Assembly (NCBI RefSeq): GCF_900187405.1
Contig: NZ_LT896716.1
Coordinates: forward strand, 3,534,753 to 3,598,752
Direction of reading: 5' to 3'
Origin: Geobacter sp. DSM 9736
GTDB taxonomy: Bacteria; Desulfobacterota; Desulfuromonadia; Geobacterales; Geobacteraceae
DNA: 64,000 nucleotides
Shown one piece after another: positions 25,191 to 35,938 of this stretch (positions within the stretch are counted from its first letter, which is position 1; each line of letters starts with the position of its first letter). The notes beneath the pieces are model-generated. The model ran no database searches and had not been told where the DNA came from. It saw only the letters and a list, made by a program, of their open reading frames with translations. A program made the translations under genes and the position numbers.

Positions 25191-26438
25191 ATGAATCTAC
25201 AAGAATTAAAAGGTAAAAAGATTAATGACTTAGCTGCTATTGCGAAGGGGCTAAACATCGAAGGGGCTTCGAGCCTGCGGAAGCAGGACCTTATCTTCGC
25301 CATTCTCAACGCCCAGACCGAAAAGAACGGTATGATATTCGGCGAGGGGGTCCTCGAAACTCTTCCGGACGGCTTCGGGTTTCTCCGGGCGCCGGACTAC
25401 AACTATCTGCCCGGTCCCGACGATATCTACGTTTCTCCGAGCCAGATACGCAGGTTCAATCTCCACACGGGAGATACAGTTTCAGGGCAGATCCGGCCAC
25501 CCAAGGAAGGAGAGCGTTATTTCGCCCTCCTAAAAGTCGAATCTGTAAACCACGAGCCCCCAGAGGTGGCACGCGACAAGATACTCTTCGACAACCTGAC
25601 TCCTCTCTATCCCGAGGAGAAGCTAAAGCTCGAAACCACCCATGACAACATGTCGACCCGTGTGATGGAGCTGATCGCTCCCATCGGCAAGGGACAGCGC
25701 GGACTCATCGTAGCTCCTCCCCGCACCGGGAAAACGATGCTCATTCAGAACATCGCAAATTCCATCGCCGAAAACCACCCCGAAGTGTTCCTCATCGTGC
25801 TTCTGATCGATGAGCGGCCTGAAGAGGTTACCGACATGCAGCGTTCGGTCCGGGGGGAGGTTGTCTCCTCCACCTTCGACGAGCCGGCCGCACGCCATAT
25901 CCAGGTTGCCGAGATGGTGATTGAAAAGGCGAAGCGTCTGGTGGAGCACAAGCGGGACGTAGTCATCCTGCTGGACTCGATCACCCGCCTAGCCCGCGCT
26001 TACAACACCGTAATTCCTCCTTCCGGCAAGATTCTCTCCGGCGGTGTCGACTCCAACGCTCTCCATAAGCCGAAGCGGTTCTTCGGCGCAGCGCGGAACA
26101 TCGAAGAAGGGGGCTCGCTCACCATCATCGCCACCGCGCTTATAGATACAGGAAGCAAAATGGACGAGGTGATCTTCGAGGAGTTCAAGGGGACCGGCAA
26201 CATGGAGCTCCACCTGGATCGCAAGCTTGTCGAGAAGCGGACATTCCCGGCCATTGACATCAACAAGTCTGGCACAAGGAAGGAGGAGCTGCTCATCGAC
26301 AAGGCCGCCCTCAACCGGATATGGATACTCCGGAAGGTGCTCCATCCGATGAATGTCGTCGACAGCATGGAATTTCTTCTCTCCAAGCTGGAGGGGACAA
26401 AGACGAATCAGGAATTCCTCGATTCCATGAGCAAATAG
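25191..26438 (+). CDS. rho: Transcription termination factor Rho
   Basis: Hexameric RNA-dependent ATPase that ends transcription. 415 residues, the usual length. The N-terminal RNA-binding domain spans about residues 1-125 ([17 protein letters not shown]), the Walker A loop APPRTGKT lies near residue 175, Walker B is in [11 protein letters not shown], and the Q/R loops follow. A GGAGAAT site precedes the ATG. It has its own promoter and long leader, and heads a run with rpmE and prfA. Confidence 0.98.
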   Translation: MNLQELKGKKINDLAAIAKGLNIEGASSLRKQDLIFAILNAQTEKNGMIFGEGVLETLPDGFGFLRAPDYNYLPGPDDIYVSPSQIRRFNLHTGDTVSGQIRPPKEGERYFALLKVESVNHEPPEVARDKILFDNLTPLYPEEKLKLETTHDNMSTRVMELIAPIGKGQRGLIVAPPRTGKTMLIQNIANSIAENHPEVFLIVLLIDERPEEVTDMQRSVRGEVVSSTFDEPAARHIQVAEMVIEKAKRLVEHKRDVVILLDSITRLARAYNTVIPPSGKILSGGVDSNALHKPKRFFGAARNIEEGGSLTIIATALIDTGSKMDEVIFEEFKGTGNMELHLDRKLVEKRTFPAIDINKSGTRKEELLIDKAALNRIWILRKVLHPMNVVDSMEFLLSKLEGTKTNQEFLDSMSK

Positions 26439-26440
26439 CT

Positions 26441-26580
26441 TTAACAGGTTGTTGAAAAACCGTGACTTTGCCACCGTCCTCGAAAGCTGCCGTGTGCGGT
26501 ATGTGCAGCTACGCTTCCATGGGCTGTGGGTGCGACGATCTGGTCGTTCCTGAGCAACCCAGGTTTCAACAGCCTGTTAA
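26441..26580 (+). mobile_element. MITE-like element, copy 2 (140 bp, terminal inverted repeats)
   Basis: Ends are inverted repeats of about 19 bases (TTAACAGGTTGTTGAAAAACC and GGTTTCAACAGCCTGTTAA). The interior matches copy 1 at 9585-9723 in opposite orientation. It starts two bases after the rho stop codon and may also act as a hairpin at the end of the rho transcript. No coding capacity. Confidence 0.75.
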
Positions 26581-26696
26581 GTGCGCTGCCAGCCGCGGAA
26601 AAATTTCTTGAAAACAATGTGGGGAAGTGGTAGCGTAACTACTTTCCGAATTGGTTATAACAAAGAGCCCGCTTGAGTCAGGGTGAGGAGGAAGAT

Positions 26697-26894
26697 ATGA
26701 AAGAAGGAATCCATCCGAAGTACACTGAAGTCACGGTGAAATGCCTTTGCGGCAACACCTTCCAGACAAAATCCACAAGGCCGGAGATCAGCACCGAGAT
26801 TTGCTCGGCCTGCCATCCGTTTTTTACCGGGAAGCAAAAGCTGGTCGATACGGCCGGCCGCGTGGAGCGGTTCAAGAAACGTTACGGCATGTAA
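26697..26894 (+). CDS. rpmE: 50S ribosomal protein L31 (zinc-binding type)
   Basis: 65-residue L31. The zinc cysteines are complete: KCLCG and CSACHPF (C16, C18, C37, C40), so it is the zinc-binding form whose level depends on zinc supply in other bacteria. Start at 26697 is preceded by GAGGAGGAAG. Ends at a clear terminator. Confidence 0.97.
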   Translation: MKEGIHPKYTEVTVKCLCGNTFQTKSTRPEISTEICSACHPFFTGKQKLVDTAGRVERFKKRYGM

Positions 26895-26919
26895 GAGCCC
26901 CCAGGGCGTACGGCTTCAA

Positions 26920-26959
26920 AAGGGGATTTTGTCCATGGCGAAATCCCCTTCTGTTTTTT
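26920..26959 (+). terminator. Rho-independent terminator after rpmE
   Basis: AAGGGGATTT and AAATCCCCTT pair perfectly around an 11-base loop, followed by CTGTTTTTT. Confidence 0.87.
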
Positions 26960-27053
26960 GATGGCCGGAACCCTGCATGCGTCGCCTGATCCGAAAAGCC
27001 ATAGGTGGAGAAGCCGGGTGTTAGCGCCCGGTTCAGCAAGGAAAGAATAATTC

Positions 27054-27749
27054 TTGAAGGTTGCTCTCCTACAGCACACTCCCCAGCCGGAACTGACCAT
27101 TGCTCTGGCTGCCAAACTCTGCTACTCCCCGGTCGGCATCGAGGAGCTCTCCGGAAGGCTCTCCGCGTCCGATGTCCAGGCCTTTCTAGACAAGATACTG
27201 TCACTGGGTCACCAGTCGGTGCTGGAGCACGCATCCTTTACCTTCGGAATCGAGGGTATATCCCGTGCGTGCTCTCATCAGCTGGTGCGCCACCGGGTGG
27301 CGAGCTATAGCCAGCAGTCGCAACGATACGTTACTTTCAAAGAAGATAATTTCCCTCAGGTCTTACCTCCGACCATTGCCGCCTCAGAGAAGCGAGCAAC
27401 TCTGTTCGCTCAGGCGATGGACGCGTGCGCAGCAGCTTACCGCGCTCTCATCGAAGACGGTACTCCGGCGGAGGATGCCCGTTTCGTTCTTCCAAATGCG
27501 GCAGAAACGAAGATAATGGTGACCATGAACGCCCGGGAGCTGCTTCACTTCTTTTCGCTGCGTTGCTGCGAGCGTGCGCAGTGGGAAATACGGGAGGTAG
27601 CTCTGGAAATGCTGCGGCTAGTGAGGCGGGTTGCTCCGACGATTTTCCGGCAGGCAGGTCCTGATTGCCTGTGCGGACCCTGTCCAGAAGGGAACATGAC
27701 CTGCGGGAAGATCGCAGATGTCCGCACCTTTTTCAAGGAGATGACATGA
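27054..27749 (+). CDS. thyX: Flavin-dependent thymidylate synthase
   Basis: ThyX makes dTMP from dUMP using methylene-tetrahydrofolate, FAD and NADPH. 231 residues. The ThyX signature RHRVASYSQQSQRY starts at residue 79. The start codon is TTG at 27054, with AAGGAA about 11 bases before. The four-base ATGA overlap with the DUF1385 gene couples the two. The folate it needs can be fed by the gcv and fol genes of this window. Confidence 0.96.
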   Translation: MKVALLQHTPQPELTIALAAKLCYSPVGIEELSGRLSASDVQAFLDKILSLGHQSVLEHASFTFGIEGISRACSHQLVRHRVASYSQQSQRYVTFKEDNFPQVLPPTIAASEKRATLFAQAMDACAAAYRALIEDGTPAEDARFVLPNAAETKIMVTMNARELLHFFSLRCCERAQWEIREVALEMLRLVRRVAPTIFRQAGPDCLCGPCPEGNMTCGKIADVRTFFKEMT

Positions 27750-28693
27750 AACGCGCGATGCGGTTGCTGAGCCGGCTGGTCTTGTTGGCGGAACGGATAA
27801 ATGTCGGAGGGCAGGCGGTTATAGAGGGAGTCATGATGCGCGCTCCCCGCTCCCTTGCCATAGCAGTCAGGAAGCCGAGTGGCGAGATAGCGGTCAAGCG
27901 GGAGGAGGTAGTCCCGTTGTCGGAGCGGTATCCGGTGGTCAAGCTGCCGGTGGTCCGGGGTGCGGTGGCGCTCTTTACATCGCTGGTCGCCGGGATCAAG
28001 GCTCTCAATTTTTCGGCCAACGAAGCGCTGGATGAGGGAGAAAAGAAGGAGGAATTCAGCACGCTTGCCATGGGAGGCACCATGGCCGTCGCGTTCGGTT
28101 TCGGTATTCTCCTTTTTTTCATTCTTCCCCTCTATCTGACCAAGCTCCTTGTTCCCATCATCGGCGATTCAAATCTTGTATTCAATCTGGTTGATGGCGC
28201 GATCCGTGTGGCGGTATTCCTGATCTACATCTGGTCGATCTCCCGGATGAAAGATATCCAGCGTGTATTCCAGTATCATGGGGCGGAGCATAAATCGATC
28301 TTCGCGTTCGAGGCGGGTCGTGAGCTGACGCTTGAAAACGTCAGAGGCTACAGCCGTCTGCATCCCCGCTGCGGCACGAGTTTCCTGCTCATCGTCATGC
28401 TCGTGAGCATCCTTGTTTTTTCGCTTATTCCGAAGCTCTGGCCTTTCTATCTGAAGGCGGGGGCGAGGGTCGTTCTCCTGCCGGTGATCGCCGGCATCTC
28501 GTACGAGTTCCTCAAATGGAGCGCCAGGAACGATACTCATCCCATCGTGAAGATGGTGATAGCCCCCGGGCTCGCCTTGCAGCGGCTCACCACCCGTGAG
28601 CCCGACGACAGCCAGATCGAGGTCGCTATCCGCTCTCTCAACGAGGCGCTAGAGGTGAATGCCGGGTACAAGGACGATCGGCTGGTCGTATAA
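27746..28693 (+). CDS. DUF1385 membrane protein
   Basis: 315-residue protein of the DUF1385 family, often found next to prfA and prmC in bacteria. Family motifs: GGQAVIEGVMMRAP near residue 27 and YHGAEHKSIFAFE near residue 185, the latter rich in histidine and acidic residues like a metal site. About four to five hydrophobic segments (for example FGFGILLFFILPLYL). Function unknown. The start overlaps the thyX stop. Confidence 0.92.
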   Translation: MKRAMRLLSRLVLLAERINVGGQAVIEGVMMRAPRSLAIAVRKPSGEIAVKREEVVPLSERYPVVKLPVVRGAVALFTSLVAGIKALNFSANEALDEGEKKEEFSTLAMGGTMAVAFGFGILLFFILPLYLTKLLVPIIGDSNLVFNLVDGAIRVAVFLIYIWSISRMKDIQRVFQYHGAEHKSIFAFEAGRELTLENVRGYSRLHPRCGTSFLLIVMLVSILVFSLIPKLWPFYLKAGARVVLLPVIAGISYEFLKWSARNDTHPIVKMVIAPGLALQRLTTREPDDSQIEVAIRSLNEALEVNAGYKDDRLVV

Positions 28694-28712
28694 TTTATCT
28701 CGAAGGTAGCCA

Positions 28713-29780
28713 ATGTTCGACAAGATTGAAGAACTTGAACGACGATTTCAGGAGCTGGAAGCGCTTCTCGCCGATCCGGTCGTAATAGCCAACCAGGCCG
28801 AATTTCGCAAACTGTCACGGGAGCATGCCGACCTGTCGGGTCTCGTGGAAGCATATCGGGGTTATCGTAAGATTCTCGAAGAGATCGACGGCAACCGGGA
28901 GCTGTTGGCAGACCCGGAGATGAAGGAGATGGCCGAAGCGGAGCTGGAGGAACTGGAGGGCAGGAAAGAGGAGAGGGAAGCCGAGATAAGGTTGCTGCTC
29001 CTCCCTAAAGACCCCAACGACAGCCGCAACGTCATCCTCGAGATCCGTGCGGGAACCGGAGGAGACGAGTCTGCTCTTTTTGCCGGAGACCTTTTCCGCA
29101 TGTACAGCCGCTTCGCGGAAAAGAACCGGTGGCGGGTGGAGCTCCTGTCATGTTCCGAATCTGAGCGGGGAGGCTACAAGGAAGTGGTCGCATCCATCGA
29201 GGGGACTGATGTCTACGCTAAGCTGAAGTACGAGTCGGGCACCCACCGTGTGCAGCGGGTACCGGAGACGGAGGCTCAAGGTCGCATACACACCAGCGCC
29301 TGCACGGTTGCCATCCTTCCCGAAGCGGAAGATATTGACGTTGATATAAACCCGACGGACCTTAAAATCGATGTCTACCGATCTTCGGGAGCCGGAGGAC
29401 AACACGTAAATACCACTGACTCGGCAGTCCGCATTACACACATTCCCACGGGCATCGTCGTTGCGTGTCAGGAGGAGCGGAGCCAGATCAAGAACCGCGC
29501 AAAGGCGATGAAGGTCCTGAAGACCAAAATGCTCGACATCCTCACATCCGAGCAGAACGCAAAGCTTGCCGCGGACCGTAAGCAGCAGGTGGGGAGCGGC
29601 GACAGGAGCGAACGGATACGGACCTACAACTTCCCCCAGGGACGGATGACCGACCATCGGATAGGGCTCACGCTCTATAAGCTGGACGCCATCATGGAAG
29701 GGGATATCGCCGAAATCACAGAGGCGCTGAGGACGCATTATCAGATGGAGGCGCTCAAGGAACAGAGCCAGGCCGCCTAG
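28713..29780 (+). CDS. prfA: Peptide chain release factor 1
   Basis: Releases finished proteins at UAA and UAG codons. 355 residues. The catalytic GGQ motif is at residues 228-230 in [10 protein letters not shown], and the stretch [14 protein letters not shown] belongs to the RF1 codon-recognition domain. PrmC, encoded next, methylates the glutamine of this GGQ. It lies 19 bases after the DUF1385 gene. Confidence 0.98.
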   Translation: MFDKIEELERRFQELEALLADPVVIANQAEFRKLSREHADLSGLVEAYRGYRKILEEIDGNRELLADPEMKEMAEAELEELEGRKEEREAEIRLLLLPKDPNDSRNVILEIRAGTGGDESALFAGDLFRMYSRFAEKNRWRVELLSCSESERGGYKEVVASIEGTDVYAKLKYESGTHRVQRVPETEAQGRIHTSACTVAILPEAEDIDVDINPTDLKIDVYRSSGAGGQHVNTTDSAVRITHIPTGIVVACQEERSQIKNRAKAMKVLKTKMLDILTSEQNAKLAADRKQQVGSGDRSERIRTYNFPQGRMTDHRIGLTLYKLDAIMEGDIAEITEALRTHYQMEALKEQSQAA

Positions 29781-29968
29781 ATCAGAAGAGCCCGGCTATC
29801 TCGGCGTTGCCGGCCGCTCCTTCGGTGCCTTGACTTTTCACAAAATCCAAGTGCCTGGCGCTCGCGCTGAAGAGGAGAACGTCGCTCCGTTGATGGCTAC
29901 GCCTCACTCCTCGGGCTCAGGCTTTTGGAATATCGGCAGTTTTGAGCGCAAGCAGGCACATAAAATAT

Positions 29969-30823
29969 ATGGCAGAAAAGCAGGAAATCTGGACGATCCG
30001 TAGGGTCCTGGAGTGGACGCGGGGGTATCTGGCGGAGAAGGGGGTCGAGAACGCGCGGCTGGAGACTGAGTGGCTTCTTGCTGCAGCACTCGGCCTCGAT
30101 CGGGTGGGCCTCTACGTCAACTTCGACAAGCCGCTCACCGATGAGGAACTCGCAGGCTGCCGGACGATGGTTAGCCGCCGGGCGCGGCGTGAGCCTCTTC
30201 AGTACATACTCGGCACGCAGGAATTCATGGGGCTTGAATTCAGGGTAACTCCTGCGGTGCTCATTCCTCGGCACGATACCGAGGTGCTCGTCGAGGAAGC
30301 GGTGCGCAGGGCGCCGTCGGCCCGCACAATCCTCGACGTCGGGACCGGAAGCGGCTGTATCGCCGTTGCATTGGCTAAAGCGCTTCCGGAAGCGGTGGTG
30401 ACGGGAGCCGACACTTCCTCCGCAGCTCTTGCCATCGCCGGCGAAAATGCAGAATTAAACTGCGTCCGAATTACTTTGGTGGAAGGTTCCTTATTTACCC
30501 CGTTTACGGGGCGGACATTCGACCTGATCGTTTCCAATCCTCCGTATATCAGGTCTGAAGACATTGCGACGCTTCAACCCGAAGTTCGTGATTTCGAACC
30601 TGCAGCCGCCCTCGACGGCGGTGCTGACGGATTCGGCTTCTATCGATCCATCGTCCCTGCTGCTCCACGTCATCTCACCGGGGGCGGGTGGCTTATGGTC
30701 GAAGTGGGTGTGGGCCAGGCCGGAGATGTAGCATCGCTCTTCGCTGAATCAGGTTTTCTTGAAGTCTTTACTGCCCGTGATCGGGGGGGGGTAGAGCGTG
30801 TCGTAGGCGGCTGTCTTCCATAG
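29969..30823 (+). CDS. prmC: Release factor glutamine N5-methyltransferase
   Basis: PrmC/HemK methylates the GGQ glutamine of release factors. 284 residues. The SAM loop DVGTGSGCIAVALA and the catalytic NPPY motif (VSNPPYI) are clear. ATG at 29969 is preferred to the TTG at 29942 because the family start is close to WTIRRVLEW. About 190 bases of non-coding sequence lie between prfA and this gene. A run of nine G in the last codons is a possible slippage site. Confidence 0.95.
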   Translation: MAEKQEIWTIRRVLEWTRGYLAEKGVENARLETEWLLAAALGLDRVGLYVNFDKPLTDEELAGCRTMVSRRARREPLQYILGTQEFMGLEFRVTPAVLIPRHDTEVLVEEAVRRAPSARTILDVGTGSGCIAVALAKALPEAVVTGADTSSAALAIAGENAELNCVRITLVEGSLFTPFTGRTFDLIVSNPPYIRSEDIATLQPEVRDFEPAAALDGGADGFGFYRSIVPAAPRHLTGGGWLMVEVGVGQAGDVASLFAESGFLEVFTARDRGGVERVVGGCLP

Positions 30824-30861
30824 GCAGCTTGTAATCCAGTCAAAATCATCGTGAGGTAGTT

Positions 30862-32115
30862 TTGGACAAATTGATCATAAAAGGCGGCAGGAAGCTGAGT
30901 GGTGAAGTCTCCATCAGCGGATCTAAAAATGCTGCACTTCCCATCTTCATCTCAACCATTCTCGCACCCGGAATCAATGAAATCAGCAACGTTCCCTTCC
31001 TCCGCGACATCAATACGACCATAAAGGTTCTTGAGTCGCTCGGAGCCCGCATTGAGGGGAATGGAAACGTGGTACGGATCGATACCTCCGGCGTCAACAA
31101 TGTCGAGGCAACATACGATCTCGTCAAGACCATGCGTGCTTCGGTGCTCGTGCTTGGACCGCTCCTTGCCCGCCACGGCCGTGCGAGAGTTTCGCTTCCC
31201 GGCGGCTGTGCCATAGGTGCCCGCCCCATCAACCTCCACCTGAAAGGGCTTGCTGCTTTGGGTGCCGACATCACCCTTTCCCATGGCTACGTGGAAGCGA
31301 AGGCCAAGAAACTGAAGGGTGCGCGGGTAAACTTCGACATTTCGACGGTAGGCGGCACCGAACAGCTGATGATGGCTGCGGCCACTGCTGCCGGCGAGAC
31401 CATTCTGGAGAATTCCGCGCGGGAACCTGAAATCATCGATCTTGCCGAAGTTCTCAACAAGATGGGGGCTAAAATTGAAGGCGCCGGCACCGACACCATC
31501 CGGATCACCGGGGTCAAGGAGCTCAATCCGGTAGCCCATCCGGTGATGCCCGACCGGATCGAGGCCGGCACGTTCATTATAGCTGCGGCGATAACCGGGG
31601 GGGACGTCAAGCTGCGCAACATGAAGCTTGAGCACCTGGATGCACTCGTTTTCAAGCTTCAGGACGCGGGGGTCGAGATCATCAATCGGGATAACGTGGT
31701 CCGGGTCAAGGGGCCGCGCCGCCCCAAGGCTGTGAACATCAAGACTAGGCCATACCCAGGCTTTCCCACTGACATGCAGGCACAGTTCATGGCCCTCATG
31801 TCCGTTGCGGACGGTGCCAGTGTAATATCGGAGAATATCTTCGAAAACCGGTTCATGCATGTATCCGAGCTGATGCGGTTCGGTGCAGATATAACCGTCG
31901 AGGGTAATACCGCCACCGTCAAGGGGGTGAAAAAACTCTCCGGGGCTCCTGTTATGGCAACGGATCTGCGGGCTTCTGCGTCCCTCATCCTTGCCGGGCT
32001 CGCCGCCGACAACACCACCGAGGTATCACGAATCTACCACCTGGACCGCGGCTACGAGTCTATCGAAAAGAAGCTGGCGGCACTGGGTGCGGATATACAG
32101 AGAGTCCCGGAATAA
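30862..32115 (+). CDS. murA: UDP-N-acetylglucosamine 1-carboxyvinyltransferase
   Basis: First committed enzyme of peptidoglycan synthesis, adding enolpyruvate from PEP to UDP-GlcNAc. 417 residues. The catalytic cysteine, the target of fosfomycin, is C116 in [11 protein letters not shown]. The start is TTG with GAGG upstream, and the beginning [21 protein letters not shown] is typical. It heads, by 14 bases, the histidine genes. Confidence 0.98.
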   Translation: MDKLIIKGGRKLSGEVSISGSKNAALPIFISTILAPGINEISNVPFLRDINTTIKVLESLGARIEGNGNVVRIDTSGVNNVEATYDLVKTMRASVLVLGPLLARHGRARVSLPGGCAIGARPINLHLKGLAALGADITLSHGYVEAKAKKLKGARVNFDISTVGGTEQLMMAAATAAGETILENSAREPEIIDLAEVLNKMGAKIEGAGTDTIRITGVKELNPVAHPVMPDRIEAGTFIIAAAITGGDVKLRNMKLEHLDALVFKLQDAGVEIINRDNVVRVKGPRRPKAVNIKTRPYPGFPTDMQAQFMALMSVADGASVISENIFENRFMHVSELMRFGADITVEGNTATVKGVKKLSGAPVMATDLRASASLILAGLAADNTTEVSRIYHLDRGYESIEKKLAALGADIQRVPE

Positions 32116-32129
32116 GTGGATAATCCTTT

Positions 32130-32768
32130 ATGACCGACTACATCACCATCGCTATCCCGAAAGGGCGCATCCTCCACGACTCCGTGGCCCTTTTCAAAAA
32201 GATCGGCATCGAGTGCGACGAGCTCCTGGGGGACACTCGCAAGCTCATCTTCGAGAACCCGGCGCAGAAGATGCGCTACATGATCGTGCGCGCCACCGAC
32301 GTTCCTACCTACGTGGAGTACGGCAGCGCCGATCTTGGGATTGTGGGGAAGGATACTCTCCTTGAACAGGAGAAGGATCTGTACGAGCCCCTCGACCTGA
32401 AGTTCGGCTATTGCCGGCTCATGGTGGCCGAGCCAGCCGAACTTTCTCGTACCGATGACCCCGCCAGCTGGTCGAATATACGAATCGCCACAAAATACCC
32501 GAACATCACTGAGAAGTACTTCGGCAGCAAGGGGATTCAGGTGGAGATCATCAAGCTGTACGGGTCAATCGAACTGGCGCCTCTTGTCGGGCTGTCGGAG
32601 CGTATTGTCGATCTGGTTTCGACCGGTGAGACGTTGCGTCAGAATGGACTGGTGGAGGTGGAGACGATAGCGGAGATAACCACCCGGCTCATTGTCAATC
32701 GTGCCAGCCTGAAAACGAAACACCCGCGTATTTCCGAAATCATCGAGGGGCTTGAAAAGCACGTGTAG
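32130..32768 (+). CDS. hisG: ATP phosphoribosyltransferase, short form
   Basis: First enzyme of histidine synthesis, joining ATP and PRPP. 212 residues: the short form that lacks the C-terminal regulatory domain. Short HisG proteins normally need HisZ as partner; no hisZ is in this window. The start ITIAIPKGRILHDSV and the PRPP loop VSTGETLRQNGL near residue 157 are diagnostic. Confidence 0.96.
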   Translation: MTDYITIAIPKGRILHDSVALFKKIGIECDELLGDTRKLIFENPAQKMRYMIVRATDVPTYVEYGSADLGIVGKDTLLEQEKDLYEPLDLKFGYCRLMVAEPAELSRTDDPASWSNIRIATKYPNITEKYFGSKGIQVEIIKLYGSIELAPLVGLSERIVDLVSTGETLRQNGLVEVETIAEITTRLIVNRASLKTKHPRISEIIEGLEKHV

Positions 32769-32803
32769 TCCGTGCGCCCGATCAGCGAGAGCTAGGATAT
32801 CTT

Positions 32804-34120
32804 ATGAAATTCCTTCAATTTAGCGACAGCGACTTCGATGCCCAATTCGCCGCGATTCTTTCCCGAAGCGAGGAAACGGCAAAGGATGTGGAGCAGGTAG
32901 TTCTCGATATCATTGCGGATGTCCGTACCCGTGGGGATGCTGCGCTTCTTGAGTACACCCGGCGTTTCGACCGGCTGGAGGCCGAGTCGGTGACGGCTCT
33001 TCAGGTTTCCGACGAAGATATAGACTACGCCTTCGCTCGGGTGGCGGAAGAGGAAATCGCCGCACTCAAGCTCGCCGTTGAGAGGGTTGCGCGCTTTCAC
33101 GAGAAGCAGAAGCAGGAGACGTGGCTCTCCACGCACGAGAGCGACATATTGCTCGGCCAGATGGTTACGCCGCTCGAGCGGGTCGGCATCTACGTTCCGG
33201 GGGGCAAGGCCAGCTATCCTTCCAGTGTGATCATGAATGCGGTCCCCGCAAAGGTGGCCGGAGTCGGAGAAGTCGTGATGGTGGCCCCCACTCCGGGGGG
33301 AGAGATAAACCCGCACGTGCTGGTGGCGGCGCGCCTCTCCGGAGTGGACAGGATTTTCCGAATCGGCGGAGCCCAGGCGGTGGCGGCGCTGGCGTACGGT
33401 ACGGCATGTGTGCCGCGTGTGGACAAGATCACCGGACCCGGAAACATTTACGTCGCGACGGCGAAGAAGCTTGTGTTCGGTCAGGTAGGCATCGACATGA
33501 TAGCCGGTCCCTCGGAGATTCTGGTCATCAACGACGGTAGCGGAAACCCTGCGCACCTTGCTGCGGACCTACTGTCCCAGGCGGAGCACGACGAGCTTGC
33601 TTCCTCCATCCTCATAACGACCGATCGTGCGTTCGGCGAAAAGGTGATTGAGGAAGTGGAGCGTCAGCTGAAGAATCTTTCCCGGCAGCAGATAGCACGT
33701 AAATCTTGGGATGCTTTCGGTGTGGTGATAGTGGCGGGCAATCTTGATGAGGCTGTAGCGTTCTCGAACCGTATAGCTCCGGAACACCTGGAGCTGGCAG
33801 TAAATGCTCCTTTCGAGCTGCTGCCGAAGATACGGAACGCCGGAGCGGTCTTTCTTGGTCATTTCACCCCTGAGGCCGCGGGGGATTATCTTGCCGGTCC
33901 CAACCACACCCTTCCCACCGGCGGTACGGCGCGCTTCTTCTCGCCGCTTTCGGTGGACGATTTCATCAAAAAAACATCCATTGTCTATTTCTCCGAAGCA
34001 GGCCTCAACCGGCTCGGCCGCGACATCGTCCGGATCGCCGAACTGGAGGGTCTCGAAGCTCATGGGAAGTCTGTGAGCGTCAGGCTGAAGCCGGAAAGCG
34101 AGAAGAAGGGTAAATCATGA
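32804..34120 (+). CDS. hisD: Histidinol dehydrogenase
   Basis: Last two steps of histidine synthesis, histidinol to histidine with NAD. 438 residues, a usual length. Clear family stretches: [28 protein letters not shown] and the zinc region LLSQAEHDE. Its end overlaps the hisC start by four bases (ATGA). Confidence 0.97.
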   Translation: MKFLQFSDSDFDAQFAAILSRSEETAKDVEQVVLDIIADVRTRGDAALLEYTRRFDRLEAESVTALQVSDEDIDYAFARVAEEEIAALKLAVERVARFHEKQKQETWLSTHESDILLGQMVTPLERVGIYVPGGKASYPSSVIMNAVPAKVAGVGEVVMVAPTPGGEINPHVLVAARLSGVDRIFRIGGAQAVAALAYGTACVPRVDKITGPGNIYVATAKKLVFGQVGIDMIAGPSEILVINDGSGNPAHLAADLLSQAEHDELASSILITTDRAFGEKVIEEVERQLKNLSRQQIARKSWDAFGVVIVAGNLDEAVAFSNRIAPEHLELAVNAPFELLPKIRNAGAVFLGHFTPEAAGDYLAGPNHTLPTGGTARFFSPLSVDDFIKKTSIVYFSEAGLNRLGRDIVRIAELEGLEAHGKSVSVRLKPESEKKGKS

Positions 34121-35169
34121 TTCCGCTGAGGCCGAATATCGCTGCCATGGCAGGCTATGTACCCGGTTTTCAGCCGGAGGACGAGTCGGCGTATATCAAG
34201 TTGAACACCAACGAAAACTGCTATCCGCCGTCACCAAAGGTCGTTAAGGCTATTCTGGATGAGCTCGGTACTGACGGCTCTTCATTGCGCAGGTATCCCA
34301 GCGCATCCAGCGGGAAGTTGCGGGAAGTGGCAGGCAGACTTTATGGTTTCGATCCCTCGTGGGTGATAATGGCCAACGGCTCAGACGAAGTGCTTAACAA
34401 CCTGATCCGCGCATTTGCCTCGGAAGGGGAGGAGATAGCCTACGTCCATCCCTCATACTCATACTACGCGACGCTGGCCGAGGTGCAGGGGGCTAATGTC
34501 CGCACCTACCGTTTCAGCGAAGATTTCCGCGTCGCCGATTTCCCTGAAGTCTACACTGGAAAGATATTCTTCCTTACCACTCCGAATGCTCCCCTGGGGG
34601 TCGGCTTCCCCCTTTCCTACATCGAAGAACTTGCCCGTCGATGCAGCGGGATGCTGGTTCTTGACGAGACATATGCGGATTTCGCCGGGACTACTGCGCT
34701 GGAGCTGGTGAAAAAACATGAGAATGTTGTTGTCACTAGGACCCTCTCCAAGAGCTATTCTCTTGCCGGCATGCGGCTTGGGTTCGCCATCGCCCGGCCG
34801 GAGGTTATTTCAGCACTCGACAAGATCCGTGATCATTACAACCTCGACCGCTTGGCGCAGGCTGCGTGCGTGGCCGCATTGGAAGATCAGGATTATTTCC
34901 TCGAATGCATACGCAAGGTTCGCGAAACACGTGACTGGTTCACCACCGAGCTGCGGGGCCTCGGCTATGCAGTGATCGAGTCCAAAGGGAATTACGTCTT
35001 TGTCATGCCACCCGATGCAGATGGAAGGCGGGTGTATGACGGTCTTTTTCAGCGCAAGATCCTGGTTCGCCATTTTTCCGACCCGCTTCTTGTCCATGGT
35101 CTGCGCATATCCATCGGCACACGTGAGGAGATGGAGAAGACCCTGGAAGCATTGGGGGAAATAGGCTGA
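34117..35169 (+). CDS. hisC: Histidinol-phosphate aminotransferase
   Basis: PLP enzyme of histidine synthesis, 350 residues. The PLP lysine lies in [17 protein letters not shown]; the start [11 protein letters not shown] and [11 protein letters not shown] are typical of HisC. Related enzymes can also serve aromatic amino acids, but the operon setting fixes the role. A gap of 149 bases without recognised signals follows. Confidence 0.96.
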   Translation: MIPLRPNIAAMAGYVPGFQPEDESAYIKLNTNENCYPPSPKVVKAILDELGTDGSSLRRYPSASSGKLREVAGRLYGFDPSWVIMANGSDEVLNNLIRAFASEGEEIAYVHPSYSYYATLAEVQGANVRTYRFSEDFRVADFPEVYTGKIFFLTTPNAPLGVGFPLSYIEELARRCSGMLVLDETYADFAGTTALELVKKHENVVVTRTLSKSYSLAGMRLGFAIARPEVISALDKIRDHYNLDRLAQAACVAALEDQDYFLECIRKVRETRDWFTTELRGLGYAVIESKGNYVFVMPPDADGRRVYDGLFQRKILVRHFSDPLLVHGLRISIGTREEMEKTLEALGEIG

Positions 35170-35318
35170 ATTGATGTCGCACGATCTTTAACACGGCCTT
35201 TTGCACGGCAACCAAGGCTTTTGCTTCAGATCAGCAACCCAGCGCTGCGTCGTATAGGGAGACTAGCCGAGGACGGTTTATAGATGACGCAAAAGGTGCA
35301 ACCTTCAATGGAGGGGAT

Positions 35319-35906
35319 ATGTCCCGACAGGCAAATATAGAACGTATTACAAAGGAAACGCAGATAAAGCTTTCCCTGGATATCGACGGCACCGGGCAGT
35401 CGAAGATCTGTACGTCGGTCCCGTTTCTCGACCACATGCTAGACCTCTTTGCGCGGCATGGGCTCTTCAACCTTGAAGTGGAAGCCTGCGGCGACATCGA
35501 CATCGACTTTCACCACACGGTGGAGGATATCGGCATCGTCCTCGGCAGTGCCTTTCGTGAAGCTTTGGGTGACAAGAAGGGTATCCGCCGCTACGGCCAG
35601 GCCACGGTGCCAATGGATGAGACCCTTGCCAGTGCGGCGGTGGACCTCTCGGGCCGCCCTTACCTGGTGTACAACGTTCGGCTTCCCAAAGTGAAGATCG
35701 GGGACTTCGACGTGGAACTGGTGAGGGAGTTCTTTCAGGCTTTCGTCAACAACTCCTGCGCAAATCTGCACCTCAATGTGATGTACGGAGATAACGTGCA
35801 CCATGTCGTGGAGGCATGCTTCAAGGCAGCCGCCCGTGCACTCGATACCGCGACCCAGATCGACACGCGGATCGAAGGTGTGATGTCGACAAAAGGGAAG
35901 CTGTAG
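35319..35906 (+). CDS. hisB: Imidazoleglycerol-phosphate dehydratase
   Basis: Mono-functional HisB of 195 residues, with no phosphatase domain. The two metal-binding His motifs are present: [11 protein letters not shown] and the later [14 protein letters not shown] (AATGGAGGGGAT) precedes the ATG. A separate histidinol-phosphatase is needed and is not seen here. Confidence 0.97.
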   Translation: MSRQANIERITKETQIKLSLDIDGTGQSKICTSVPFLDHMLDLFARHGLFNLEVEACGDIDIDFHHTVEDIGIVLGSAFREALGDKKGIRRYGQATVPMDETLASAAVDLSGRPYLVYNVRLPKVKIGDFDVELVREFFQAFVNNSCANLHLNVMYGDNVHHVVEACFKAAARALDTATQIDTRIEGVMSTKGKL

Positions 35907-35938
35907 GTCCCGCTACCACAGTGGCAAAGGCTGGAGCG

